Shown in pieces: positions 52,032 through 64,000 of a stretch of DNA of 64,000 nt; the first letter of the stretch is position 1, and every line of letters begins with the position of its first letter. A program made the translations under genes and the position numbers. The DNA comes from Adineta vaga (lineage: Eukaryota > Rotifera): the NCBI GenBank assembly GCA_021613535.1, contig CP075492.1, forward strand, positions 7,936,001 to 8,000,000. Direction: 5' to 3'. The notes below the pieces were generated by a model, which did not search any database, was not told where the DNA came from, and was given only the letters and a program-made list of their open reading frames with translations.

Positions 52032-53757
52032 TATTTTATAGCTTGAACAGCTTTACTGATAATTGAACAACACTGGGCTAATTCATCTTTAGTTATATTT
52101 AATGGAGGAGCAAAACGAATTTTGTCACCATGAGTAGGCTTTGCTAAAAGACCATGGTCACGTAAATGTAAACATAATTCCCATGCATCATATTCTATAA
52201 AGAAAAAGAATAATCAATATAAAATTAGATTATAAATCATATACTCGAATTGATGACAATAGCATTCAATAAACCTTTACCACGAACAATTTTCACTATA
52301 TCTTTTGGTAAACGATTTAATTCTTGACGCAAGAATTCACCCATTTGAGCAGCATTTTCAACCATTCCTTCTTCCATTAATACCTAAATTCAAGATTATT
52401 TATTTTCATTGTAAACTAGAATTAATTTCTACTTTGAGAGCAGCAATAGCAGTTCGAGCTCCTAGTGGATTGCCACCGAAAGTTGAACCATGAGTACCGG
52501 GAGTAAACACCTTCATTAAGTTATCGTTTGCTAAAACAGCGGACACCTATAGAAACAATTACGAAATTCAGTGTGATCCTTTTTCTTTCGAATAAATACT
52601 AACCGGATAGAAACCACCAGCCAATGCTTTACCAAGAATGAGAATATCTGGTCGAACATTTTCATAGTCACATGCCAATAATCTGAAATTAAACTCTTCG
52701 ATAAAATTGATTCATTTATTCAATAAACTAACTTTCCAGTTCGACCAAGACCAGTTTGAATTTCATCACCAATCCAAAGAACATTGTTTTTCGTACAAAT
52801 CTTTCGAATACCAGCAAGATAACCATCATCAGGAATACAAACACCTACAACACAACTACTGCTTATCAATCGTAATCCATACTCTTAACTCACCAGCTTC
52901 GCCTTGTATTGGTTCTACCATAAATGCACAAACACGACTATCTTGACATGCTTCCTATAGATAATCACAGTTTTATCACATCGATTAATTCTCTATTTCG
53001 TTTTGCATACCTCTAATGCTTTTAAATCATTGTAAGGAATAATTTTAAAATTTGGCATATAAGGCCCAAAACCTTCGTAACATGATGGATCTGTTGAACT
53101 CGATACAGCTGCTAATGTACGTCCCCAAAAATTATTTTCCGCAAAAAGAATAACAGCTTCATTCTTGGGTACACCTTTGACACTATATCCCCATTTACGT
53201 GCTAATTTAATCGCAGTTTCTCCACCTTCGACACCTGTTTGAAAGAAAATATCGTCTTCTAATTTGTAAAATCTATTAAACCAATTCAACTTACCGGTAT
53301 TCATCGGTAACATTTTATCGTAACCGAACAGTTCACATGCATACTTTTCAAATTCTCCAAGTACATCGTTGTGAAATGCACGTGATGTTAATGTCAATGT
53401 TTCGGCTTGTTTTTTAATAGCAGCAAGAATTTTCGGATGACAATGTCCTTGATTAACAGCAGAATATGCCGAAAGAAAATCAAAATAACGATTTCCATCC
53501 AAATCCCAAACATAAACACCTAGAAAATTTGTTTTCGAAGTCATACACATTGTTTTCTTCTATAACATACCAGATCCACGTTGAATAACTACAGGTAATG
53601 GATGATAGTTAGCAGCTCCATAACGTGTTTCACGATCGACAATTGTCTTTGTTTTTGCTGACACAGCTTTTGCTGTCGATTTTACTGCTGATGAGCTTGC
53701 TGAAGCTATGCATCGATTGAGAACTGAGATGGAAGGTGACAAAAACTGACGATACAT
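52032..53757 (-). CDS. OAT: Ornithine aminotransferase, mitochondrial
   Basis: PLP enzyme converting ornithine and 2-oxoglutarate to glutamate semialdehyde and glutamate. Nine minus-strand exons, starting 53571-53757 and 53295-53519 and ending near 52032-52194, give about 434 residues (human 439). The first about 40 residues are Ser/Ala/Lys-rich and transit-like ([20 protein letters not shown]). Landmarks: [86 protein letters not shown], the PLP lysine in [26 protein letters not shown], and [26 protein letters not shown] acceptor-like site abuts the ATG. Head-to-head with PEN-2. Internal exon limits here are the least exactly counted in the window. Confidence 0.95.
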
Positions 53758-54094
53758 CTGAAAGAAGCCGTAAAAATAAACTCACATGAGCAATTTCGAA
53801 TAATAAGGCGTTCAAACACCTCTCAAACATGAAACTAGAACCAGAAGTTAAGTGGTACTAAGGAAAAGGGGGTGTGTTGATTCTCCTCTCTTGCGTTCTC
53901 TCTAACTAACTCATATGTATTATTAATTCTCTGGAATCCAATCAATGTTTACATGAAAAAACAAGAGGGCGCCATGAACAATTACAAAAAATTCTATCCA
54001 ATCAACAATCGACGCAGACAATGGTTGTCAAATCATTAACGCAGAAATTCTGATTACGAAGAAAGCACACTCTAACTAGCCAAACAAAGACAAA
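53758..54094. promoter_or_regulatory. Shared 5' region of OAT and PEN-2
   Basis: A 337-bp gap between divergent starts must hold both promoters. It contains pyrimidine runs and, 13 bases before the PEN-2 ATG, an acceptor-like CTCTAACTAG. No TATA box stands out. Confidence 0.45.
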
Positions 54095-54461
54095 ATGGTT
54101 TCGTTAGAAAAGAAATCACCCGAAGAACGATTAAATATTTGTCGTAAATATTATCTCGGCGGTTTCGCCTTCTTACCACTTCTATGGTTAATAAATGCGA
54201 TTTGGTTTTATAAACAAGCATTTAAAGTTGAACCATTTCCTCAACAAGAACAAATTCGAAAATGTAGACGAATCTTTTTCCTCACATTAAAAGAAAAAGA
54301 AATGATTTGCTTTTCATTTAGATGTTATTCGAAGTGCAATTGGTACCTTTGTTTGGTTTCTTATTATTATTGTTTGGAATGTTTTATTTCAAGTTTTTCG
54401 CACGAGAATGGGTCCCACTGGAGATTATCTAACCTTTGTTGTACCTCGTGGATACTATTGA
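54095..54461 (+). CDS. PSENEN: Gamma-secretase subunit PEN-2
   Basis: Smallest gamma-secretase subunit, needed for presenilin endoproteolysis; ER/Golgi and surface membranes. Exons 54095-54263 and 54322-54461 give 102 residues (human 101). The family signature RKYYLGGFAFLPLLWLINAIWFY is visible (given here in two parts: RKYYLGGFAFLPLLWL and INAIWFY), followed by QIRKYVIRSAIG across the splice, a second hydrophobic stretch (TFVWFLIIIVWNVLFQ) and the conserved end GDYLTFVVPRGYY, matching the DYLSF motif needed for complex assembly. DNAJC19 begins 136 bp downstream on the same strand. Confidence 0.95.
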
Positions 54462-54596
54462 ACATTCGTTATAAATGTTTCCACTCTTTTGTTTTTTGTC
54501 GATGTGTAATTTTAATTTGATTCTTTTCTTGTTTTTCAATTGTGTGAAATATTTTGCAGATAAAACAATATTTGATTTTTCTTTTTTCAGATAATT

Positions 54597-55281
54597 ATGG
54601 TGAGTGAAGAGTTATTTAGGTTGAAGTAAATTATTGCATTACAACTCTAGAGTACGGCAGTTATTGTTGGACTTAGTCTAGCAGCTGTTGGATTTACAGG
54701 TAGATAGTTAATTCTAGCTTAAGATTATTTTATTTCATTAATTATTTAAAGGTCGATATCTTGCTCGACATGGTAAAACAATAGCAGAGAATTTAACTAA
54801 GACAAGTGGTGTTATTGCAGAAGGATTATCGGTAAGAAATTTAGATTTATCTTTACATATGTTATTGATATCTTGCTAATAATTTAGTCAAAATATTATA
54901 AAGGTGGTTTTGGTAAGAATGAAAAACTAAAATACAATATTTCGAAATTCTCATTATCTATTTTGTTTTTCTTTTCAAATAGATCCGAAGATGAACCGAC
55001 GTGAAGCAGCATTGATATTAGGCATTAGGTAATCGATGACATATTTGCTTGAATAAATCAATGTTTGCTTTGTTTTTTCAAGTCCGACAGCGAATAAAAA
55101 TCGTATACGTGATGCGTATAAACGTTTGATCATTCTCAATCATCCTGATCGAGGTAGATATCATCTATTCAATCGATGTTGTATAATTTGATGTTCTTTT
55201 TTTCCATCTGCAGGCGGTTCACCCTATATTGCTGCAAAAATCAACGAAGCAAAAGACTTTTTTGAAAGTGGTGCCAAATGA
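54597..55281 (+). CDS. DNAJC19: Mitochondrial import J-protein DNAJC19/Tim14
   Basis: Inner-membrane J-domain co-chaperone of the presequence translocase motor. Seven tiny exons (54597-54599, 54651-54699, 54752-54831, 54888-54912, 54983-55028, 55083-55153, 55214-55281) give 113 residues (human 116). The first exon encodes only the initiator Met. A membrane helix ([16 protein letters not shown]) is followed by [31 protein letters not shown], the J-domain HPD in [23 protein letters not shown]. An acceptor-like CTTTTTTCAG lies six bases before the ATG, only 136 bp after the PEN-2 stop. Confidence 0.95.
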
Positions 55282-56304
55282 ACTGTAGTAAACCTTTTCC
55301 TGTCTTTGTTTAGTCATCAATCAAGTTTTTGTTTGATTGAATAAGATCATATATTTGTTAAAAAAATATGTTTTTGTTTCTCTTCGATTGAGATATGCAT
55401 CGTACTGAGATAATAACTGAAAGTCTTGCTATCGTCCACTCTGCGTTTAGTTAGAATATACACTTTTTTTTCTTCATCAATGATTCTAATTAGAAAGAAA
55501 GGAAAAACCTCAGTTTCATTGATGTAGAGAAATCATTTCACATATTGAAAGAACAGTTTTACATAACTAATTCAACTTTTACCCTATGAATTGACGATCT
55601 TTACGAAGAAAAGTGCCTCTTATTTTTTCCGATATTGCTACTCTTGAGTATTTCATCATTGCGTACCAGTCCGTTTTTTACTTTATTTTCACAAAAAAAA
55701 ACAAATTCCGAGTCGAGGCAAAACTGATCTTATCATAACGAAGGTTAGTGTCTGACCAATTTATTTTCTTCATTAATTTCTTGTGTGAAAATAATAATAT
55801 ACATAATTTATGATGGATTTTTTTTGCTTCTTGTAAGAAAAGATAAATCACATGCAAAACAAATTTACAAAATGTCCGACTATCATCTGTTACTACATTT
55901 TAACTTGCTTGCAAGTAATAATAAAACAAGAAGAAAAAGAAGAAGAAAAGCACGACATGTAATTGAAAGAACCTTCTCTGCTTTCATGCCTTCGTTTTTT
56001 TACTCTCAACCAGTCAGCAATGCAAACTATGTCTTTCTTTTTTTTCCCTTCTTCATTTCTTATTTCTCGTCCTTTTAACGCCTTTCTTCACGTCAGATGA
56101 TCATAAAAAAAGAAAGGGACGACGATGTCGACGACGACTATGCACTTTCTCATTCATCGTGATTCACATTCAACATGACGTGTCAATTTATGGTATTATT
56201 TTATATTGAATACCATCGTTTAGTATATATATGTGAATACGTTATGTAAATTCTTCTAATGATATTTTAGATACTCGTTTTCCTTCATTATTTGTTTATT
56301 TCAC
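55282..56304. other. Intergenic region DNAJC19 to Rab gene
   Basis: About 1 kb, T-rich, with AAGAAG/TTTC runs; no exon recognised. A TATTTTAG acceptor-like site ends near 56270, 34 bases before the next ATG. Confidence 0.5.
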
Positions 56305-57270
56305 ATGGCAACGAAACGTAGTCAACCAGATTGGTCATTTAAAATCTTATTAATTGGTGATAGTGGTGTTGGTAAAACATGTTTAATGTTTCGATTTGCT
56401 GGTAAATTTCTTTTTACATCTAAAAAACAAACAGAAAATTGATAAGTGTTGTGTTTGTTTGTGAAAGATAAGATTGAATTTCAGCTGAGTTTTTTCTCAC
56501 TTCGAAAAGGTCAATGTTTATCATTGTCGACGTCACGAGTTCGTTCTTCTTTGAAACTTAGGATTTTCAATGAATAGATATTAATTATTTTAAAAAAAAA
56601 AAATATATATATATGTCTTGTTTCTATAGACAATATGTTTGCTGAATCATTTACTCCAACAATTGGAATTGATTTCAAAATAAAGACACTACGCGTACTA
56701 GATAAAACAGTTAAATTACAATTATGGGACACAGCTGGTCAAGAGAAATTTTTTAATATCACACGTTCATATTATGTAAGTTGTCCTTCTTAATAATCGT
56801 ACTTATGCATACTTGATTGTCGACTTTTCTTTCTTTGCTAGCGTAATGCTGATGCAATAATACTCGTTTATGATCGTACAGAAGCAACTTCTTTTCAAAA
56901 TATTGCTCGTTGGATGAGAAATATTGATGAAAATGCGCCGGATGATGTCGTTCGAATCTTAGTTGGAAACAAAAGTGATATGCATGATCGTCTCGTTATT
57001 TCTACACATGAAGGAAAATTACTAGCTGATAAATTTCGTGTGGATTTTTTTGAAACAAGTGCCAAATCTGATACGAGTCCAACAGTTTCCAAAATGTTCT
57101 TTTTTCTTACGGAAAAATTACTTGAACAAAAACAAGAAGCAGCATTACGTGAACAACATTTATCATCCACACATCAAACAGGAAATATTAATTTAACGAA
57201 TAGTCAATCGGAATCAACTTATGGGAAATTACTTGGTTGCTGTTCATCAACTAGGACTGTTGATGAGTAA
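56305..57270 (+). CDS. Rab-family small GTPase, divergent Rab8/10-like
   Basis: Exons 56305-56401, 56630-56775 and 56842-57270 give 223 residues. Start [19 protein letters not shown]-loop GDSGVGKTC, switch [13 protein letters not shown], switch [22 protein letters not shown], then [14 protein letters not shown] and ETSAK. The Rab-typical IGIDF and [10 protein letters not shown] are present. Beyond the G domain the tail is Gln/Ser/Thr-rich. The two cysteines of a prenylation motif are in [13 protein letters not shown], eight residues before the stop, not at the terminus, so geranylgeranylation is doubtful. Intron 1 (about 228 bp) is longer than most here. Closest relative within the window is RAB10. 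Confidence 0.88.
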
Positions 57271-58404
57271 AAAAAAATGTTTTTTTTCTTCTTTTCTTTT
57301 GTCTTGTACATATATATAGATATATATATCCTCAATGTTTATAGTATATCATTCCATGATTCTCTTGCAAAGTTCAATGTATGATTGTCTTCTGAATGAA
57401 ACATTTTTCTTATCCACTTGAAATATTCAAAGTATTTATGAAGGTTAGAACGTGTCATTGAACAATTACAAACTGATATCTTATACACACCGGAAATAGT
57501 CTCTTGAAATAATCTTTTGTTATACACAAATGATTTGTATGCAAATTGGAATATTTAAAAACAGTCGAGAATACAAATGTACTCTCATAGCAAAATAAAT
57601 ACGTTAATGCGGATAAAATGGTATTTAATTATTCGATTATAGTACTAATAAATATTCGCATCTTAGAATGACCTTGATCAACATTATTCTGTCATTTCAA
57701 ACATCGTCAATTTGAATATTTAACCGTTGTTATGAAATCATATTTAGATAGAATTACATGTCATTGTAAGACTATGAAAGAAAAAACACAGACGAATAGA
57801 AGAAAAACTTCCTGTTATTCATATATTTTCTTGATTTAATGCTCGATATTAACTGAAGAATAGAAATAGATCAGCTTAAACGAAGATATTCTACTGATTC
57901 AAAGTTCTTTTAGTTACATCAAACATACCACTTTGATCTCGTTTGTTTCAAGGTTAATCATATTCAAGAACTTCCGATAGTTACAACCGTATAGTCGAGT
58001 TGAACTTCTCGATCTATCATATCACATGAATGGAATAATTCGAAATTTATGTAATATATCTATTCATACTCTATTATACAAATATTGCCATGATTAATTC
58101 TCACATAAGCTTTGGATTGGTCAAAAAAGCTGCTTGATTATATACCATGCAAATAAATCTTATACATTTTCATGATCATGCACACACATACACACACACT
58201 AATCATAGATATAATTCAAATTAGACAGAACAGTATGCGAGAGATTTAGTTCTTGTTATAATATTGGACAATAACAAACAAAAAAAACATCCATTCAAAA
58301 GTCAAATGAAGTAAATACGATCTTATTTTTTATATACAACAAGAAAAAGCAAATGAAATTTGTTTTTGGCAGAAAAACGTAATGAAGTTATTTGATTCCG
58401 TCTG
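57271..58404. other. Convergent intergenic region
   Basis: About 1.1 kb between the Rab gene (+) and CDS (-). AT-rich with short TA and CA runs (near 57310-57325 and 58180-58200). No exon recognised. Confidence 0.5.
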
Positions 58405-60449
58405 TCAATCTTTGAAAGTATTACGAATTAAACGAAAGAATTCTTCACGATTTTCCGGTGATAATGCTAGTACTTGAAGGAAGAGTTTATGTGGTGATGC
58501 AACACGAGCAAATGTTGAAATATATACATTTGTAAACAATGCCATAATAATTTGACAATCAAATCGATCCTATTGAAATAAATTTTAAAAAAAAGATGAA
58601 TGTATTGACAAAAAAATGTGTATCTTCTTTTTACCACAAAGCCACCATGACCTGGTATTGTATCAGCAAAATCTTTAATACGAAATGCTCGTTTAAATCC
58701 ACTAGCAAAGAATCCTCCGAATGGTCCAATACTCGAAGCAAACAATGAAAGTACCAATGAATGTAATTGAAATGGATATAAATCAAGTGTACGTTTTAAA
58801 AATGAGAATGGTTTTGGCATCGAATAAGTTGTCTTTTGAAATAATGGTATTGGCGTACATGATATTGATAAACCCATTAGTTCTTCATTATATTCTAATG
58901 GACACACAAAAAATTGATAACGACTAAGTAAACCGGCTAAGATAAATCCGAAGATTAAAGTTGATACACCTCCGCCAATAAAACCTTCCCATGTTTTCTT
59001 TGGAGATAGTTTTGTTAATGGTGTTCGACCGTAGAAAAATCCGAACATATATGCCATTATATCATTACAAATAATTAACGATACAGGAAAAAGAAACCAT
59101 ATCATTCCTAAATTATGTTTAATAATTCAATTAATCGAAGATAAATACATTCAGAATATGACTGATCTTGTTAGCTTTTCAAGAATTCTATATATCAGAA
59201 GTGATGAACTACATTTGCCTCATATTGCGATACGTAATGTGCATTTAAAACTTTGCTACATCGAAGATTCAGTAAAGTCTACATGAGTCTTAACATTCAA
59301 TTTAGATAATTTTTTGTTCGAACGAATGACAATCGATTTGACTTGATTGTAAGACATTAAAGGTTAAAATGACCTTTCATCACAATTGAAACACGTATTT
59401 TGACGAATAAACAAGAAGTCATTCTTTTTCCTCTCTCTTTTTCTCCCAATTGAAAAAACTCTATGATAATTTCTCTTAATCTTTCCAAAACGATTTATAA
59501 GATCAGCTTTGAGAAGATCAACTATGCAAATGTAATTTCACAATCACACCCTCGCAACGTTGTCAATGTGGATGACTCACTATACGTGCCACGTCAAATG
59601 TTATGTTAAAATATTAGGTCGTTTCGGTCAAAGAAAAACGATCAACTTTACAAATACATTATTATCATCTCAAAAAGATATAAATTGCCTACAAGAAATA
59701 AATGAATACATACCTTCACAAATATTTTGTATCATTTGATGACTCGATGTAACAAGAATCATCAAAGTAATATGTGTATATCCGAATAAAGTGAATTGTT
59801 TGAGATAATAAGTTTTCTTCAAACTTAAGACAAATCCAACGAAGCCACTTGTATATAGAAGAAAAGCAATCATTCGATGATATGTCACTAATGGTTGAAG
59901 GAAATTATTTCGATTCATTAATGAACCAAAATGATGAATTAAACTTTCACCATACAGCCAATAATTTGATGTAAATAAGAAAAACCATGATAAAGTTCGA
60001 AACCAGGGTAAATTATGTGATTTATACACAACATAACCAATATTAATAATTTCTTGAAAGCATTTGATTTGAATAAGAAGAATAACGAGAGAAACAACCA
60101 ATGGACCCATGGATACTAATTTAGCAAAGCCAGCAATCATGATAAATGAAAATATTCCACGAATAATCCAGTTACGCCAACGTGGATTCAAACCACTTAG
60201 CATATGTTCAACATATTGCATGGCACTTGATGTGGTAGCTGTTTCTTTGAACATATGAGCACCGGTTGGATGCGATGGTAAAGGTTCCATATCATCATCG
60301 GTAGTTGGTGCTGCAGTAATAGGAGTCGTGGAAGCAGCTGCTGCTTTAGCATTTTCATCGTTAGTTAATCGAGTAGCATTCGTATTTATATCACGTACGA
60401 TATTTCGATGATAAAGATTGGAAGTATCAGATATAACTGAAGAAGACAT
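58405..60449 (-). CDS. CDS: Phosphatidate cytidylyltransferase (CDP-diacylglycerol synthase)
   Basis: Makes CDP-diacylglycerol from phosphatidate and CTP for phosphatidylinositol synthesis; ER membrane. Exons 59714-60449, 58635-59107 and 58405-58569 (minus) give 457 residues (human CDS1 461). A low-complexity Ala/Thr N-terminus precedes helices starting [27 protein letters not shown] and the family signature spanning the last splice, S-x8-KR-x4-KD-x5-GHGG-x2-DRxD, are intact ([19 protein letters not shown] then DRFD). The 606-bp intron between exons 1 and 2 is by far the longest near here. The ATG at 60449 is preferred over an in-frame TTG six codons upstream. Confidence 0.94.
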
Positions 60450-61073
60450 TGTCTTGTCAATGGACAAAGATTAGATGAGAGTTGTGTCGTGGCAGAAAAT
60501 ATCGTTAGGAGAAAAAACGAATCTTTTTACTTCGAAATCAACGTCTATTGTAATGACAAACAAAAAAAAGCACTAGAAAAAATACTAACTGCAGGTATTA
60601 GTTTAAAAAAACCAATGAGATGCCTAACCGTTTTACGACAGATGGCAATAGAAAACGGAAAGTATTCAAATATGTATCGATCAATTTGCGTCCTCTTTTG
60701 TGACATAATTCTTACATCTAGATCAGTAGAGTAACAACGAAAAATGTGTAGTCGATAGAATGATTTACATTTAATTAATAATCAGTCTGTTATGTATGTA
60801 TATATATATATATATATATGTATTTATATTTTATATAAGGAAGAATAGTGAAACTTGTTTTTTTTCTGAGAAGAACACAAAAAAAATAATCAGACAAGTA
60901 CAGAATATATATCTTTGTTTTCGTTTTAATCAGATATACAAAATATAACAAGACGAGAACACATTCTATATAAATTTTCGCTGAAAATGCGAAGAATAAC
61001 GAACGATACACAGAGAACTAGACTATATTAAACAAGAATAGAAGAGAAAGAAAAAACATAATAGAGAATATTG
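60450..61073. other. Spacer CDS to BPTF
   Basis: Both neighbours are on the minus strand. It contains a (TA)n run at about 60795-60819 and no supported exon. Confidence 0.5.
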
Positions 61074-64000
61074 TTATTTATCATCTTTAGTCATGAAATT
61101 TTCTAATAATTGACGAAAATAATTATCCAAAACATTAGCACAAAGATATAATGTTGAATTCATTGGATTAAATAGTCGACAATTGTTAAAGATTTTATTC
61201 ACATCACGAATATAATCACATATCGTTTTGAATTTACTATTCATTATTTTGCTTTTCAGTGTTGATAGATCTATACAGTTGAGAGAGAGAGAGAGAGAAA
61301 TTAAAATTGAAGATGAAAAAAAAAGTTCCACCTACCCATAGGGTCTTTAATTATTGTAAGATAATTCGATACTTTTTTAACATCGACTGGTTTTTGAAAC
61401 GGCCATGCCATTTTATGTGTCTAGAAAAGTCAATAGTCATAGTTTCTTTGCTTTTAAATATTTAAAAAAATGAATTACTAGAAGTTGATCAGTTAGATTT
61501 AGTAGTTCTTTTTTAATCTCATTATTGATTGGTTTATTGAGGAATTCTTGTTTTTTCTCTGTTGAACATCTTGGACAAACATAAACTTCAAATTTTTCTG
61601 CTTGTTCTGGTGATATACCAACACAAGCGCCATGTAACCAATCAGCACAAACATCACAGCCAATATAAAATCTAATTTCATAGAAATCAATAAACAAATC
61701 TATTAGATTGAAATGAATGTATTGTTTCTTACTGTGACTCATCATATGGTGTTTGACAAACACAATACAAACGTTCTTTGGTTTTCTCTGTTAATAATGT
61801 ACAATCTTTACAAATGAATTCCTTTAATTTTTCTGCAAGCCGTGGTGTTAAACCAACACAAGAACCATGTAACCATCGTGAACATGTTTCACATTGAATA
61901 AAGAATTTTTCAGGAACATCCGTTTTTTGACATGTACAATTGATGTCGGAAAGATCGATTTCAGTTTTTCCTTTTTTATTCGAAGAATTTTTAATTGTTA
62001 TAACTTTCTTGGATGTTTCTGTAGATTTCATTTTTGCGACATTTGTTGAAGAAGATGAAGAAGATTTACGATTCTTGAGAAGATTTTCATCGTTATCTGA
62101 TAATTCACGTTGTTCAGTTGCAGGTGTCTTAGGACGAGAACCACGAGCTTTTTTCGCGGCTGGAGGTTGTTCTTGATCTTTATTGTCATCAGTTTTTATT
62201 GAAGGTAAAGGACGAGTTCGTTTTGGTGGTGTAATACTAAATAATTGAAAAGATATTTATTCTCAAATTGAATCTCTGTATCAGATTTTGATAATATATT
62301 TCATAAGAAAATCGATTGAGATTGTAAAGTTCTATTACCTTTTTGTTTTTGTTTCTGATGTTTCTTGTCGTTTCTTTTTCTTTTCATTTCCCGCACTTTT
62401 TCTCGGCTTTTTTGCAGGTATTGGTAGTAGTGGTGGTGATGTTTCCACCTTCTTTTCTTCTTCTCCTTCTTCTTCATCCGAACTTGATTTTTCTTGTTTA
62501 ACGGAAGTTACTTGTTGTTGCTGTTTTAAGATCAATTGTTGCTGTTTGAGACGTTGAGTTTGTACTTGTTCTTTGACTAAGGCTGTTTTTTTATTTAGAC
62601 GGTCACCAATAAATTCTTGTCGAAGATTATCTACTCGTTCATTTAAAAGACGTGTTAAAGCTATTTGACGATGATTCGATTTTGGTTGAACAATTAGATT
62701 TTGATTTTTTGAACGTTTTTTCATTGATTCTTGATTCTGTTCACGTTCAACTCGATCAACAAGAGAACGAAGAATATTTTCACATATTCTTAATCTGAAC
62801 AACGATACGTGATTATAAATCGAGACACGAGAGCAACGCTAGTGCCTTACCTGACGCCTTCTTGTGGATCGATTTTTAATCTTTTATCTTCTGATATCGA
62901 TGGTATAGGCACTGATTTACGACTATTTTTCGTTTTTTGTGTAATAACCGGTGTTGATTTAATCGTCGAAAACTTCGTATCAATTATGACTGTTTCAGCA
63001 GGAGTTGATAATTGATTTTGCTCATTACTAGGTGGTTCTGAAAGTACAGGCAGTTCTAATTGTTGTTGTGAGAGAAGTTGTTGTTGTTGAGCTAGAAGAC
63101 TATTCAGTAAATCATTCGATGGTTGAATGGATATGATTGGGGAGGGTGCAATTGGACGTAATCGACGTTCTTGTGGACTAGCTGATGTTGTTTGTGGTGG
63201 TTGAGATGATTTAGGTGGTGAAGGTGATTTTGTTGTCGAATTCTCATTTTGTTGTACAGCCGTTGTTGGTACAAGAATGATCTGTCCATCTGCTAATTTA
63301 ACAACGGAAAATGATTTTTGTTGCAATGGAAGATTGGTTGCTGATGATTCTCCGGTAGCTTTGACAATCACAACTTTTCCACTTTCAGTATTTAATGTTG
63401 ATTTTGGTTGTAAATGTGGTATACGAACAATAAATGGTTTTGCTGTTTGTTGAGTAGAAGAATTGCTAGTAGAGGATTTCTTTTTTATCTTAGTTTTTTC
63501 ACCATTCGTTTTCTTATGTAAACGTTTGAGAGATTTATCAAGTAAACTTCGATAATAATATTTAATTTGATTCGGTTGAAGTTGTCGTTCAGGTAACCAC
63601 TGTTCACTGAGAATCAGACGATTTGGTGTGAGAATCGATGATGGATGTGGAACAGCACGACTACGTGATTTTGATATAGGAATATTAAAATTCGATGAGT
63701 CACTTGTTTGTGAATGAATAGTCTTACGAACAAAATATTCACAATAAGAATTATAGGGTCCAGAATCACGTTTAGCTAAAACTTGAATACTTGTTGTCAT
63801 ACCATCATTATCAACGTGAGTTGTGATCGATGATTCATCAATATTAGAAAGTTTCTCCGTAATAAGATCCCATCTAAACGAAAAAGAAATATTGATGTAT
63901 AATTCTTCTATGTAATTTGTGTAACAGACCTTATACAATTCCATAAATATTTAATATGATGAGCAATTGCAAAGAATGAAGTACTCGTTTGAACTTTATA
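61074..64000 (-). CDS. BPTF: Nucleosome-remodelling factor subunit BPTF/NURF301, 5' end outside window
   Basis: Largest NURF subunit; reads H3K4me3 and acetyl-lysine to guide ISWI remodelling; nuclear. Visible minus-strand exons 63930-64000, 62851-63873, 62339-62794, 61733-62236, 61479-61671, 61336-61420 and 61074-61270 encode 842 residues in frame. The order is a WDLITEKL segment, long Ser/Gln/Pro-rich linkers (poly-Q near 63060-63110), a Lys-rich region with a coiled coil, PHD finger (CTCQKTDV...CETCSRWLHGSC), second PHD (LYCVCQTPYDESQFYIGCD...DWLHGACVG), then a bromodomain (HKMAWPFQKPVD, IIKDPMDLSTL, CRLFNPMNST) to the C-terminus. Two adjacent C-terminal PHDs match the insect NURF301 layout. 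The N-terminal DDT region lies right of the window. Confidence 0.93.

Noticed and set aside
60489-60734. 81-codon plus-strand ORF upstream of CDS
   Set aside because: Opens with GTG, has no ATG near the front, no recognisable domain and lies in the promoter region of a minus-strand gene.
63104-63289. Leu/His/Gln-rich minus-strand ORF overlapping BPTF
   Set aside because: Alternate frame of the low-complexity BPTF linker.

Overview
The window is nuclear DNA of a small-genome metazoan, most likely a bdelloid rotifer. It is AT-rich, and most genes are split by very short introns (about 43-65 bp). Gene spacing is tight. Acceptor-like pyrimidine-AG sites sit just upstream of many start codons, as expected where mRNAs receive a trans-spliced leader. 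There are several rotifer-style seven-transmembrane receptors and no bacterial operon signals. The genus cannot be named from the sequence alone. I rebuilt exon chains by hand from GT-AG boundaries and protein-family conservation. For most genes the joined exons stay in one frame with about the family's usual length.

Layout, left to right. 1-4.1 kb: the end of AMDHD2, then PTS and DLST, all on + and closely packed. 5.2-6.1 kb: a Rab10 GTPase. 6.8-10.9 kb: an orphan GPCR (-), a nuclear receptor (+) and a coiled-coil BEGAIN/TJAP1-like protein (-). 13.3-14.7 kb: class I fructose-bisphosphate aldolase (+). 15.2-18.2 kb: an M13 (neprilysin-family) gene (-) that has lost its zinc motif and carries an apparent frameshift. 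18.6-22.8 kb: EFTUD2/Snu114 (-). 24.4-26.3 kb: an intermediate filament protein (+). 26.6-27.9 kb: PQBP1 (-), head-to-head with TWNK, the mitochondrial helicase (+, 28.1-30.7 kb). 31.0-38.0 kb: a full-length ABCA transporter (-).

39-50.7 kb is the accessory-looking part. It holds two nearly identical GPCR genes about 4 kb apart with a hAT-type miniature element and a C-rich tract between them, an unrecognised type I membrane protein, a third kind of GPCR, and a membrane-anchored beta-lactamase-fold serine hydrolase. 51.7-64 kb returns to conserved genes: tRNA-Thr(AGU), OAT (-), PEN-2 and DNAJC19 (+, closely spaced), a Rab-family GTPase (+), phosphatidate cytidylyltransferase CDS (-) and the C-terminal two thirds or so of BPTF/NURF301 (-, running off the right edge).

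The conserved genes are unrelated housekeeping functions: mitochondrial metabolism and DNA maintenance (DLST, OAT, TWNK, DNAJC19), splicing (EFTUD2, PQBP1), glycolysis, trafficking and chromatin. Shared regulation is plausible only for close same-strand runs (AMDHD2-PTS-DLST, PEN2-DNAJC19) and for the head-to-head pairs PQBP1/TWNK and OAT/PEN2. I found no CRISPR array, rRNA, LTR retroelement or viral gene. Coordinates are hand-counted and may be off by a base in places, most likely within OAT.
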